This document shows positions 1-9,380 of a stretch of 64,000 nucleotides of DNA, in pieces. How positions within the stretch are numbered: position 1 is the stretch's first letter; every line of letters starts with the position of its first letter. Below the pieces are notes generated by a model. The model had not been told where the DNA came from, ran no database searches, and was given only the letters and a program-made list of their open reading frames with translations. Both the position numbers and the translations under genes were made by a program. Source of the stretch: Brugia malayi (Eukaryota > Nematoda > Chromadorea > Rhabditida > Onchocercidae); the NCBI RefSeq assembly GCF_000002995.4, contig NW_025062288.1:40560-104559 (forward strand). Reading direction: 5' to 3'.

Positions 1-400
1 TTGCGTTAGCAATAGCTTCAACTTTATTATATGGATAACATAGAATTTACATAGGAATACTTTATACTATGCAAAGGCAATACTACTATTTTTTTAGAAA
101 ATTGTGCATATGCAATAGATCTGTGGTAGCCTCTTCTATAAGCCATAACTTATAACTAAAATTATATAGAATTTTGGCTTTTTGAAAAGCCCAAACTGCC
201 ATTTGCGGAAGGTATACATGTAATCTTTTTGCCAAATTGAATCACAGCGTAGAAATAGCAACCAGAGAAAAAAAACAGAAACCCTTGCCTATTTCTATCT
301 TTGGGCAAAATTCCCTATTTTATTGTGAAATGGTGTACCTTTGAATTGTATAGCAAACTGAAAATACTTTTTTAATATTTTTATCAACAAATTAAGTAAT
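1..400. other. Gene-free end of left arm, Wolbachia intergenic DNA
   Basis: No open frame or motif is seen. The same sequence in the right arm (16,795-17,194) lies between the rsmA-like C-terminus and the mutS start codon at 17,211, so this is most simply the Wolbachia spacer upstream of mutS, in reverse orientation. Confidence 0.6.
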
Positions 401-604
401 TTACATATTATTCGCTAGTAGACAAAATTGTTCAACAGTTAAGTTTTTTGGACGCTCCCCTATTAACTCTGGCGATTTTAAATCACCGAAGTTACATGCT
501 ATATCGTAGTCATAGCCAATCTTCATCTCACTTCCCTCTCCAGCGACAACAGAGACCTGATTAGCAAAGGTTGATTTACTAAATGAGCCGATAAAACCAG
601 AAAC
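401..604 (-). pseudogene. rRNA dimethyladenosine transferase-like C-terminus (left copy)
   Basis: Mirror copy of 16,591-16,794. The minus strand reads 67 codons and a stop, ending in ERPKNLTVEQFCLLANNM. This resembles the C-terminal tail of RsmA/KsgA (R-x-E-x-L-(S/T)-V-E-E-F-x-x-L-A-N), the enzyme that dimethylates two adenines near the 3' end of 16S rRNA. Only the last 25 or so residues show the resemblance; the preceding part (with SFSKSTFANQVSVVAGEGS) is not recognised and may come from another source. The catalytic SAM-binding part is absent. It abuts the mutS fragment at about 605-612 in opposite orientation. Confidence 0.4.
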
Positions 605-612
605 AGTAGAAG

Positions 613-1392
613 GAATTCAATATTTGCAATGAAAGACACCCAGTTGTTGAAGTTAACGATAAGTTCATTGCAAATAGCATCAATTTGTCTGGTATACATC
701 TAATTACTGGCCCTAATATGGCTGAAAAAAGCACTTTCTTGAGGCAAAACGCTCTCATTGCAATTTTAGCTCATATGGATTCATTTGTGCCAGCAGATAG
801 TGCACATATTGGAGTGAATGATAAGATATTCAGCAGGGTTGGCGCAACGGATAATATAAAGGCTGGTTATTCCACCTTCATGGTGGAGATGATTGAAACA
901 GCAACCATAGTCAACCAAGCAACAGACCGTTCCTTGGTAATACTTGATGAAATTGGTAGAGGAACAGGAGTGTATGATGGCTTATCTATTGCTCAGGCGG
1001 TAATTGAACATATTCACAATGTAAATAAGTGCCGCGCTATCTCTGCAACTCATTATACTAAAGTAAGCAAATACTTGAAAAGTGTCAAGTGTTTCTGTGT
1101 GAGAATAAAAGAATGGAAAGAGGAGGTGATCTTTCTACATGAAGTAGTTGAGGGCGTTGCAGATGAGTCATATGGAACACTCGATGCTAGTACACATAGG
1201 GAAGCATTATTGCTGCTTAAGGAAAGCTCCAATGATTTGATATATAAACACAAAGTTATGAAACAAGCATTCTCTTCTTCAGCGGACAATCGTAGTTTTA
1301 GTCAGAGCAAATTGAACATTGAAAATTATTTACTAAAAAAAAAAAAAATAAAATTGATGTGGAAAACGAATGAATTACTTTGCGAAGTGTAA
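613..1392 (+). pseudogene. mutS: mutS C-terminal ATPase fragment (left copy)
   Basis: DNA mismatch repair protein MutS recognises mismatches and uses its C-terminal ABC-type ATPase to signal repair. Only about the last third is here. The open frame begins before the first ATG, with [10 protein letters not shown], then [15 protein letters not shown] (Walker A; the family has GPNMxGKST, so the key glycine is Glu), [15 protein letters not shown] (signature region), [12 protein letters not shown] (Walker B, intact DE) and SATHYTKVS, where the family HYHEL is shortened. A 22-base deletion after DESYGT removes the HVAKLAG motif and shifts the frame into [16 protein letters not shown], which is also mutS-like. 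The tail runs into an A-tract and overlaps nuoA on the other strand. The Walker A change is shared with the right arm, so it came before the duplication. It cannot encode a working MutS. Confidence 0.9.
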
Positions 1393-1893
1393 AGTAAGTT
1401 TAATTGAAAAGATAAATAAAATAATCTCTAATATGGTAATAACTACAGCCAGTGCAGTAGCAGAGGTTGAACGAATGTCTATTTTGTTGAGCCAAGTAAA
1501 GCATGAAACTCTACTAACAATGCAAGTTCTAAACGAGCATAAGCCCCATTCTAATGCACCTTTACACCACTCATGGATAAAACCTACAGTAAGTATTGCA
1601 AGAAATATCATCATAGACCAAAATCCACAATAGCTTATTTTAGATAAAGAAATAGCGCAAGGAAAAAGAGAAGCAATTTCTAAGTCAAATATCATAAATA
1701 ATACTGAAACTAAATAAAACTTAATGTCAAAATTTTTTCTTGCTCTTGATAAAGGGTTAAAACCGCACTCATATGTAGAAAGTTTTTCACTATCTGGTTT
1801 GCTTATTGCAAGAAACATAGGCAATACACCCAAAGCAAGAGATAGTATAATTGACACGCAGATAAAAATTGCTATAGCTAAATATTCACTCAT
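1375..1893 (-). pseudogene. nuoA: NADH-quinone oxidoreductase subunit A, diverged left copy
   Basis: NuoA is a small membrane subunit of respiratory complex I. The 172-codon frame starts MSEYLAIAIFICV and has three hydrophobic segments (about residues 5-28, 60-80 and 85-108) plus the family motif YECGFNP...ARKNFDIKFYLVS. NuoA is normally about 120 residues; homology ends near ALEW, and the last 55 residues are extra. Those extra residues include a hydrophobic stretch faintly like SecE, but this is unproven. Compared with the right-arm copy, three substitutions fall in conserved positions (I to V, F to S, P to S around residues 63-85), so this arm is the more decayed. The frame is still open, but there is no sign that it is expressed. 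Confidence 0.85.
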
Positions 1894-1918
1894 TTAATAA
1901 AACTCGTAGAAAGCAACA

Positions 1919-2282
1919 CTACAAATTTACATGCTTTCCTAATCTTTTATCACCTAAAATATCCATATGAAAGTGCGGCACAACTTGTTCCCCGCTTCAC
2001 CGCAGTTAGTAACTAATCTATATCCTGTTTTTTTCTAGGTTATATTTATAAGTTATCTCTCTTACAGTTTTAAAGAAGCCTACTATTTCCTCCGCAGAAG
2101 CTTTAAAAATAAAATCATCATATGAAATATATTGACTTTTCGTTACAACTAAAATGTGAAATGGTGCATCAGGATACTTATCGTAAAATGCCAAGACATC
2201 CTCATCCTCATAAACCTTCTTGCAACTCACCCCTTAATATTTGAGCAAAGATGTTATTGCTATCATAGTATTTATTGCACAT
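1919..2282 (-). pseudogene. HIT-family (histidine triad) protein, frameshifted left copy
   Basis: HIT proteins are small nucleotide hydrolases or transferases with an HxHxH-type active site. Reading three frames in turn gives an N-terminus (YDSNNIFAQILRG), then SCKKVYEDEDVLAFYDKYPD with APFHILVV, then YRLVTNCG, and finally EQVVPHFHMDILGDKRLGKH containing the triad PHFH. Frameshifts lie near 2,230, at the A-tract near 2,030 and in the G/A run near 2,000. The total, about 115 codons, fits the usual length of this family. It lies between nuoA and the rplO fragment, as in the other arm. Confidence 0.85.
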
Positions 2283-2372
2283 GCTTTAGAGGCACGACCA
2301 CCTTTTTCTCTTCCTGGGTTCAGAATAGGTGTAGATGAAGGGCTCTCCATTTTACTGTTAGAGACATCTCCT

Positions 2373-2513
2373 TCAAAGCGTAGCCTTCTGCCCTTTATGT
2401 CCCCTACCAGATGTTTTACCTTTACCACAACCAATACCTCTAACTATTAATTTAGGCTTTTTTTTCTTCAATAATTCAGTAAATATAGAGTTTAACTTTA
2501 TAACATTATTCAT
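2373..2513 (-). pseudogene. rplO: Ribosomal protein L15 N-terminal fragment (left copy)
   Basis: Minus-strand frame beginning [20 protein letters not shown] and reaching the L15 N-terminal signature [19 protein letters not shown] before a stop; 46 codons remain of about 150. L15 is a large-subunit ribosomal protein that binds 23S rRNA. Its ATG lies three bases beyond the rpsE stop codon. rpsE is followed by rpmD and then rplO in many bacteria, and directly by rplO in Rickettsiales that lack rpmD, so this pair is a piece of the native ribosomal operon. Downstream (2,283-2,372) there is no recognisable L15 sequence. Confidence 0.85.
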
Positions 2514-2516
2514 ACT

Positions 2517-2882
2517 TTACCTGTTTCCGACTACCTCGCCAATCTTTTTACTTCTTTTGCTCGCTACTTGACGAGGAGATAACATATTATCAAAGACCTG
2601 TACATATAATACTGCACATATAACGTTATGAGGATTATTCGATCTAGTAGATTTAGCTACTACATCTTTTATGCCCAACACCTCAAAAACCGACCCAATC
2701 GATCCCCCAGCAATAATGCCTGTTCCAGCTCTAGCTGCTCTTAAAACTATTTCACCAGAGCAAAATTTAGCCTTAATATCATGGTGCAAAGTTCTACCTT
2801 CACGTAAATACACTCTAATCACCGATTTTTTTGCAGCATTTACAACTTTTATCCTCCTATAGGAGAAATTAATGCAAAGCAT
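2517..2882 (-). pseudogene. rpsE: Ribosomal protein S5 C-terminal part, open frame (left copy)
   Basis: S5 is a small-subunit ribosomal protein involved in decoding accuracy. From about residue 13 the frame gives [21 protein letters not shown], then a stretch ending in [26 protein letters not shown] and, at the C-terminus, [15 protein letters not shown]. These are the second half of S5; the N-terminal RNA-binding half, usually about 60-80 residues, is missing. A short insertion replaces the family sequence near VICAV. This copy keeps a G that the right arm lost, so here the frame reaches the natural C-terminus. The first dozen codons ([12 protein letters not shown]) do not belong to S5. Confidence 0.88.
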
Positions 2883-3018
2883 TACTTATAAATTCTTTTA
2901 CAGTTTCATAATTATTAGTTTCGCAGCGGTTGTAACATAATTCACTATTTTCTTTTGGTATTTTTATGTTAACTGTAAAATTCTTTTCTTGAGAAAGGCA
3001 GCTAACAAGCAGTTGTTG
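2869..3018 (-). pseudogene. Unidentified Wolbachia-like short reading frame (left copy)
   Basis: Mirror of 14,153-14,302. The frame gives 49 codons including VSCLSQEKNFTVNIKIPKEN and ends [12 protein letters not shown]. It has balanced, protein-like composition and is identical in both arms, but I do not recognise it. The remainder of the arm, to 3,187, shows no gene. Confidence 0.35.
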
Positions 3019-3187
3019 TCAGTAAATCTTCAGCTACAAATATTTAAGAAATCCACCAAGTAAGAAAAAGACAAAAGAAGCCCTAGTTAATATCTATTTA
3101 AAAACACTAGCGTTTTTTTATGTTTTAAATACTTAATAATCGCGACTTAGTTGTTTTTTATTGCAACTAACCTTTAGTCATAAATGT

Positions 3188-3614
3188 GTGCAATAGTCCA
3201 TTTTTCACTGCAAATAAGTGATTTACATCAAAACTAGTTTCCTTCCATATGTACGTAAATCCATTTTTTTAAATTCTCTTTTATTTTTGCAATTGCATTA
3301 TCTTTACTTAATTGTTTCCTTATCGATTGCACTTAATATTTCTTTCCACTGTTCATATTCCATTGTCATCCCTTTTTAAATAATGTTTTAATTATCGTGG
3401 ATTACGACAAAAAAGCCAACCCATTTTTTTTTTCTTTTTTTGAGAGGAACGATTGAAATCTGTCGTTGGTGAATTGTTACGCTACATGAATGAATGGGAG
3501 ACAAGCATCATGATAAAATTAGTTAAATTTTTAATTAAATGAGAAAGGCAAAAGAAACCCTGCTTAATATCGAATAGATATTAATATCTATCAAATGCAC
3601 ATCAACATTTCAGT
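3188..3614. other. Gene-poor stretch with one tiny bacterial-looking frame
   Basis: On the minus strand, 3,304-3,369 reads MTMEYEQWKEILSAIDKETI plus one residue and a stop, preceded by an AAGGGATG ribosome-binding-like sequence. In another frame, lysine-rich codons follow (DNAIAKIKENLKKWIYV), suggesting a frameshifted small Wolbachia gene at about 3,228-3,369. I do not recognise the family. The rest (T-tracts near 3,425) holds nothing visible. Confidence 0.35.
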
Positions 3615-3896
3615 CTAATCATCGCTCTCTGTTCCACCAACTCCTGAGTGGATTTCAGTATTATCTGCTCCATCAGTAAATAAGAAATTTGTTTCTTTAC
3701 GCTTAACTAATTTCTCTGATTTCAGTAATTCATTTTCAATTTCAGAGAAAAACTCTTCATCGTTTTCATCAATAGTGGATTTCATTAAACTGATAGCATC
3801 GTTATAATCACTTTCTAGCTTTGAAAATGACTCTATATCATTCTTAATTTTAGAATATTCTTTTAAAATTCTTGTCCCTCTTGGCTGTTTTGCCAT
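3615..3896 (-). pseudogene. prfB: Peptide chain release factor 2 N-terminal domain fragment
   Basis: RF2 ends translation at UGA and UAA codons. The 93-codon frame has the long helical N-terminal domain (LKEYSKIKNDIESFSKLESD, then FFSEIENELLKSEKLVKRKE) and reaches IHSGVGGTESDD. The family has IHAGAGGTESxDW at this point, just before the domain holding the SPF and GGQ motifs. The frame stops right there, so both the codon-recognition motif and the catalytic GGQ are lost. A Wolbachia source is inferred from the neighbourhood. It is one of several truncated bacterial genes in the spacer of the palindrome. Confidence 0.8.
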
Positions 3897-3940
3897 AGAT
3901 TACCATCCACAGTTTGAGACTACAACTTTTCGAGGCGCAA

Positions 3941-3984
3941 TTTTGACACCTCCTGACAACAGAAATAATCAGGAGGTGTCAAAA
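3941..3984. terminator. Perfect 16-bp hairpin, terminator-like
   Basis: TTTTGACACCTCCTGA at 3,941-3,956 is exactly inverted at 3,969-3,984 with a 12-base loop, followed by an A-run on the plus strand. The stem is GC-rich in the middle and has T-tracts on both strands, as in bidirectional bacterial terminators. It lies about 45 bases upstream of the prfB fragment and fits a Wolbachia intergenic hairpin. A small palindromic repeat element is the alternative. Confidence 0.5.
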
Positions 3985-4188
3985 AAATTTTAGCTAAGTT
4001 CTGAAAATACTCAAGGATTTTTAGATAAATTTTCATTATGCTTTAATATATTTATTATTAGTATTTATTATTAGCGGCAATAACAGTACACAAAATAGAA
4101 ATTTAACCATATAATAGTTAAATAATGATAAATAATTGAAGGAAATTTTAAATTATGAAAGGAAGATAGATCCTTCAGAAACCTAGTA

Positions 4189-4880
4189 CCATTTTTAGGA
4201 CTTGCAGGTTCTGATACTCTAGCTGGAGTGATATCTATGTGGCATGGTAATAGCTCTCATGCTGCAGTATTTGATAACAATAAAGATTTGATAGATTTTT
4301 CAAAAGCAAGAGCATTTGGCTTTGAAATGGCTAGCTTACTGAAAGATCCCGTTGCTCTGGGGTTGGTCTTGACTTATTATTTCACAGGATTAGTATATCT
4401 CTTGATGGCACTCCATCTATTATCGTCCTTAATGAGGTATGGACATTAATATATAATCCTCTTTTTGCATCTAAGATAAAGGACTAGTTGAAAGTGATGA
4501 GAAAATTAAATGCCTTTGTGGTTTTTGCTATTCAGAGCGTTGAAGATGCAAGCAAAAGTACTATTAGTAATATAAATGTACAGCAAACATCAACACAGAT
4601 TTTTTTGTCAAATCTAAAAGCTACTAGTGTCTACCAAAATGTTTTCATGTTGACTGAACGCGAGTACATACTAATCAAGCACACAGATCCAAGTACTAGA
4701 TTTTCCCTTGGTCAAACAAGGGATTAATGCTGTGGTGGCGAGAATAGACTTAAAAGGTTTAGATGATATAGTCAACACATTATGGACGTGCAGAGAGTGT
4801 CATACTGTTATATTAAAAGAAGTCGGGGAGGATCCAAAAGTATGGTTGGTTTTTTATTTTATCAGAAGTAAAAAATGTTT
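4189..4880 (+). pseudogene. virB4: Type IV secretion ATPase VirB4, C-terminal fragment
   Basis: VirB4 is the inner-membrane ATPase that energises type IV secretion, which Wolbachia uses to export effectors. Pieces in successive frames give the order expected for a Wolbachia VirB4: NKDLIDFSKARAFGFEMASL, LDGTPSIIVLNEVW (Walker B region; the family DEAW is NEVW), LKVMRKLNAFVVFAIQSVED (arginine-finger and Q-motif region), VFMLTEREYILIKHTDPSTR, then VKQGINAVVARIDLKGLDDI and VGEDPKVWL. At least three frameshifts (near 4,400, 4,487 and 4,700) and a stop interrupt it. The N-terminal half with Walker A is absent. Functional loss is certain. Confidence 0.85.
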
Positions 4881-5090
4881 AAGACTGAGCTGTCATTACG
4901 GTATTTTTACTAGATATAGATTTTTCACTCTCATGTGCAGTACTTGCAGACAGAGTAAGTGGCACTGATAAGACGAAATTGTTAGCAGATTTAGTTCTGT
5001 TGCTAGCATTATCATGCCTCTAACCCTGACTGTCGGACTTTGAAAACAGTTGCAGCTATTGCAGGAATAGCAATTACCGTGGTTAAAATC
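4875..5090 (+). pseudogene. Possible VirB6-like start after virB4
   Basis: An ATG at 4,875 overlaps the end of the virB4 fragment, and the frame (MFKTELSLRYFY) stops after 12 codons. Shifted frames give LSCAVLADRVSGTDKTKLLA and leucine-rich DLVLLLALSCL. In Rickettsiales virB6 genes follow virB4, so position is the main argument. The protein evidence is weak and several stops intervene. Confidence 0.35.
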
Positions 5091-6110
5091 CCTTCATATC
5101 TAGTTCAAAATTTCAAATATGATTTGTTAGCTACGTCCATAACGTTTCACGGTTCATGTACCATTTGCGAATTTCCTTCTTTTAAATTTTATGAAAACTG
5201 CTATCCTCTCTATGATTAGACTGATCGGAAAGCAGAGTTGACGGCGTAAGCGGACGTGAGCAGTTAAGTTAGAAAGTATAAATTCTACCGAAACTTCTTC
5301 GAACTAAAATAAAGACAAGCTTTAATCTCATTTACCTGAATAACACAAAGGAAAGTACAGTTTCGGAAACAAAAATATTACTGTGAACTATGTTAATGTT
5401 ATTTCTACATGTATTTCTATTAAACGACCATGACCAACGTCTCATTCTTATCGAAATCATCATCATCAATCATTCTTTTGTTTCTTTTTTGTGTCTTTTT
5501 GTTTTTATTTATTTATTTATTTTTTTTTTTTTGCTTGGATCTCATGCAGTTATGGTTACCAATCGATTGGTTTTTGGCAATCGATATTCCTTCTCTTGGA
5601 ATTTTCTAGAAAACTTTTCACAATAGGTTAAATTATTTGTTCTTTGTTTTCCTTAGCACTTTGAAGCATAATCTTTTCGGATTTTTTTTCTGAAAGCTTT
5701 TTTCAAAAAACATGTAAAATAGTAATTTCAAGTTGGAGGATAATCGGTACTTGTAATAGTTATTTCGGCGAAGTAAAGTTTTGAGAGAAGTATGTAATAG
5801 TTAAGTTTCATTATCTGAATCAATTGATATTATACGAAACATTTATAAGATGAAATTTAATGATTCATTGCCTAACTTTCCTCGGTTCACATTTTACGAA
5901 ACATTCAGTTTTAAATCTAATATTAATACAGATTGAACTTTCTAGTAATAGTGGATTTTTTTGGCTGTTATGTTGCTTTGAATTGCAACTTAATTATTTA
6001 GGCGTAATGTTTGGCTGTATCACTTCAACTTTGATGAATTCAGCATCGGGGTGTTCAGCAAGGATTTAATTCAACTGTTTTACTCTTTGACTTTTAAAGT
6101 GTTGGATTTT

Positions 6111-6133
6111 TAATAATAATAATAATAATAATA
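6111..6133. repeat. (TAA)n microsatellite
   Basis: About seven and a half TAA units in unique host-like DNA. Confidence 0.9.
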
Positions 6134-6614
6134 GTATTTGTCGCTTCATTTATTTATACCTAGAATGTATTGCATTTTTAATTAGTTTATATTGCTTACT
6201 TTTTGACTCCTTCGTTTCATCTTCGTATTTTAAAGTTTATTCTTAAATTTGGCATTGTTGATTGCATTCTCACTTTCTTTTATTTATTCGTTATTTCTTT
6301 CATAATGTAGCGTTGATTCCATTGTATTGTTTTTTAATGCAAAATATGCTGTCACTAAGATGATCCCTTATGATCTTTGGCATGTATCAAATTTATGAAC
6401 TGATGAACTTGCCTGCAACTGGAGAAGTCATATGGTGGAGATAGTTCTGTTTTGTCTAGAGGTAAATAATTTTGTGCTCATCACTATGCGATTATGGAAT
6501 GGTTCGACGAACAGATAAATGCCGGAATGTAGCAGTACAGCGATGGTAATCGATCGGAACAGACAGTGCTGTAGTGGGTTCATCGTAGCTAGACAGTACT
6601 GCCAGGGTGAGTAT

Positions 6615-6634
6615 GCCAGCCAGCCAGCCAGCCA
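6615..6634. repeat. (GCCA)5 microsatellite
   Basis: Five perfect GCCA units. They create the repetitive part of the otherwise unsupported frames crossing 6,428-6,743. Confidence 0.9.
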
Positions 6635-7849
6635 TTGAGTCAGCAACGCACATTGTACTACGTGTCGCGGAGGCTTTATCTACCAGCAAACTATAGAAAA
6701 TGAAGTCGCCCATGCCAAGACGAACTGATGCTGAAATTTGCATATTTACTAATTTTAGCTTAAATTTAACATCATATAGTACGCATTATTAAGCATTATG
6801 AATTGTGGGATGATTCGCTTGATGATTGTGGGATGACTGGTCAGTTACCGAGTTGGCAGGTCAAGAAGATGATTTGGCAAGAAAATAATTCCCAAAGAAA
6901 TAAATATTTCACAGCTTAGATTTCCCATATCTTTCTGTCGCATTATGAAAATTAATTGAAGGAATTAATTAGATAAAGTTCTGAGCAGGTAATACTTATT
7001 TGATTGCTCTTATTTGAAAAAAATACTTATTGAAAGAAAAAAACATGTTAATCACATTGATAGCGGTGAAAAGAATGAAGCGTTCTGAAGGATTTGTAAT
7101 CAGAATGAGATTTTCAATTTATTTTTTTATTTCTATTCAAAAATTAATCTCGTAAGTGCCAATCTCCCGATACCTGTTCAACGAAAAAATTTCCACGAAT
7201 ACATCCATCATTCAGAGCATCGTAGACTTTAAATTTCGTTTCTTTCTTTTATTCTCGGATGTTCCAAGCTTTGTGCAAATTTTCCGGATCGTTTCATCAC
7301 ATATATTACTTTTGCGACCTAACGCTTTACGCTGTTGGATATGTTTGCTCTTTGCTTCCTGTAATTTAGACAAGTTCACTTCAAAATTTTTAGGACTCAA
7401 GACATGGATCTGTCGAAAGATAGGATATGATGTGCTAAATCGATGAATCCAGCTTTGTTGGAGCTTATTTTAGGCTTCTCCTCACTTTTTGTTGTTTTGG
7501 CTCGACAAGACATCTCTTGCTTGTCTGAATGATTAACTTTGAAAAAGCTGCTTTTGTTTCTTTTTCCATTCTGATGTTTTCAGTTATGTTGTAAATCTCA
7601 TGTGAACGATTTGTAGAGATAAAGAATTTTATCAAAACTGGTCCACAAAGGCCTTTTTTCTTCTAAAAAATTTTTTCTTTTTTTTGTCTCTTTCGGGAAA
7701 CGGATGGTAGCCAACTGACAAGAGAAATAGAATTTACTACCACAGCAGAAAGCTCACTGCCTAAGAGAACTTACGATTTCTTCCCTCCGCTCATCATTTC
7801 TATTCTCAGCGTGAACATTAAAAATCGCAATACCTATAAGGAGTAAGCA

Positions 7850-9325
7850 GTTGTCGCAAATTATAATTGTAAGAATGAATTAAAATTTATTTAATTTTGC
7901 TACTGAAATATCATTCAGAACTCAATTATTAAAGTTTATTTAATTATTTGTGCTGACCAAATGACCACAATGTATATGACCAGTACCATGCAATGGATAA
8001 AAATTAATCAATTAAGTTCAAAATATCTTTTTTTTTTTAACGATCTAATATTTTTTAACATTTTAATATCTAATTAAAATAAATTTTGATCAACCCGGGA
8101 TTTATTTCACAGTTTAATATACAAACACTTTTAAAAATTATACGATTTTCTTAAAATTTGATATTTATATTTGAAATAAAAATTATTTTTAATTGTTAGA
8201 ATGAATTGAAAACGTGACAAATTAAAAATTTAATCAGTTTTACTAATCAAATATTGGTTAAAACTTAATTATTAAGGTTTATTTTAATATTTATGCTGGT
8301 CAAATGACCACAATGTACGTGACCAGTACCCATCCAATGCATAAAAATTAGTCAATTAAGTTCAAAATATCTACTTTTTTAAATGATTTGACATATATAT
8401 ATATATATATATTAAAAATTAATTAAAATGAATTTTTGATATTGCTAGAATTTATTATGTAGATTAATATGCAAAATTCTAATAAATTGATGAATTTTCA
8501 TAAAATTTAAATTTTAAATTTGAAATAAAAACTAATTATAATTGTGAGAATGAATTAAAACCGTCAAAAATTAAAAATTTAATTAGTTTTGCTAATCAAA
8601 TATCGATTAAAACTTAATTATTAAAGCTTATTTTAATATTTCTGCTGATCAAATGACCACGATGTATGCGACCAGCACCTATGCAATGCACACAAATTAA
8701 TCAATTATAAGAAAATAAACTTTAATAACTAAGTTTTTTTTTAATATTAGAGAAGTGAAATTAATTAAATTCAAATTAAGAATTGAAATTTTGTAATGAA
8801 AAAATTTTGTAATGCGCAAAAATTTTGCGCGAAAATTCATCAGCAAAATTAATAAAACTTTCAATTAGTAATGGTTTTAATTCAATTTATGAATTAAAAT
8901 TAAATTTTATTTCAAATTTAAATTTTGAATTTTTTAAAAATTTTAAAATTTGTGATAGTTTTCATACATTAAAAAAGGAAATTGGTTCTAAATTATCAAT
9001 TTTTATTTTAATTAAGTGCCAAAACTACTAAAAATAGCAATATTTTGAACTTAATTGATTATGTTATATGCATTGCACCAGGGCGGTTCATATATGGTGT
9101 GGTCATTTTATAGTTTAAATATTAAAATACGTTTTTGTAATTAAGTTTTGCGCAAAAAATCATCAGCAAAATTAATAAAACTTTCAATTTAAGAATTAAA
9201 ATTAAATTTTATTTCAAATTTAAATTTTGAATTTTTTAAAAATTTTAAAATTTGTAATAGTTTTCGTACATTTAACAAGGAAATTGGTCGTAAATTATCA
9301 ATTTTAATTTTATTTAAGTGCCTCT
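7850..9325. repeat. Small block of the 300-350 bp satellite, orientation flips inside
   Basis: Three diverged units run forward, with core copies near 7,950, 8,300 and 8,655 (AAATGACCACAATGTA followed by GACCAGTACC and AATTAATCAATTAAGTTCAA). From about 8,760 the sequence turns around: 8,825-9,325 carries the reverse-complement spacer sequence, with one decayed core near 9,075-9,110. The same family fills 19,640-42,025. An (AT)n tract lies at 8,393-8,412. No telomere-like islands occur in this block. Confidence 0.85.
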
Positions 9326-9380
9326 AATTCAATTTTGTGGTTGCCAAATGCCATACTTGCAGCAAAAGGTGGACTATAGC

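Larger units (their letters stand above)
1..3187. repeat. Left arm of large inverted repeat (Wolbachia-derived)
   Basis: This segment is the near-perfect reverse complement of 13,984-17,194. Base 1 pairs with 17,194, and base 3,187 pairs with 13,984, after which the match stops. The arms are 3,187 and 3,211 bases long; most of the difference is one 22-base deletion in this arm near 1,180. A few substitutions and homopolymer length changes separate the arms. The outer edge is cut by the window, so this arm may be longer. The gene fragments inside are of Wolbachia type (rsmA-like, mutS, nuoA, HIT, rplO, rpsE). Confidence 0.95.
5091..7849. other. AT-rich nematode-like DNA, no convincing gene
   Basis: No bacterial motif is visible. 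Open frames here are short and low in complexity. A minus-strand frame at 7,212-7,400 is hydrophilic and lysine-rich, and could be an exon, but no clear splice sites support it. Simple repeats are listed separately. T-tracts occur near 5,520. Confidence 0.5.

Noticed and set aside
1370..1633. Plus-strand frame of 87 codons (and mirror 15,537-15,800)
   Set aside because: Antisense of nuoA and its tail; no family resemblance.
2241..2450. Plus-strand frame of 69 codons (and mirror 14,720-14,929)
   Set aside because: Antisense to the rplO and HIT remnants; open by chance.
6428..6743. Two overlapping minus-strand frames with tryptophan-rich parts
   Set aside because: They depend on the GCCA microsatellite and have no splice or family support.
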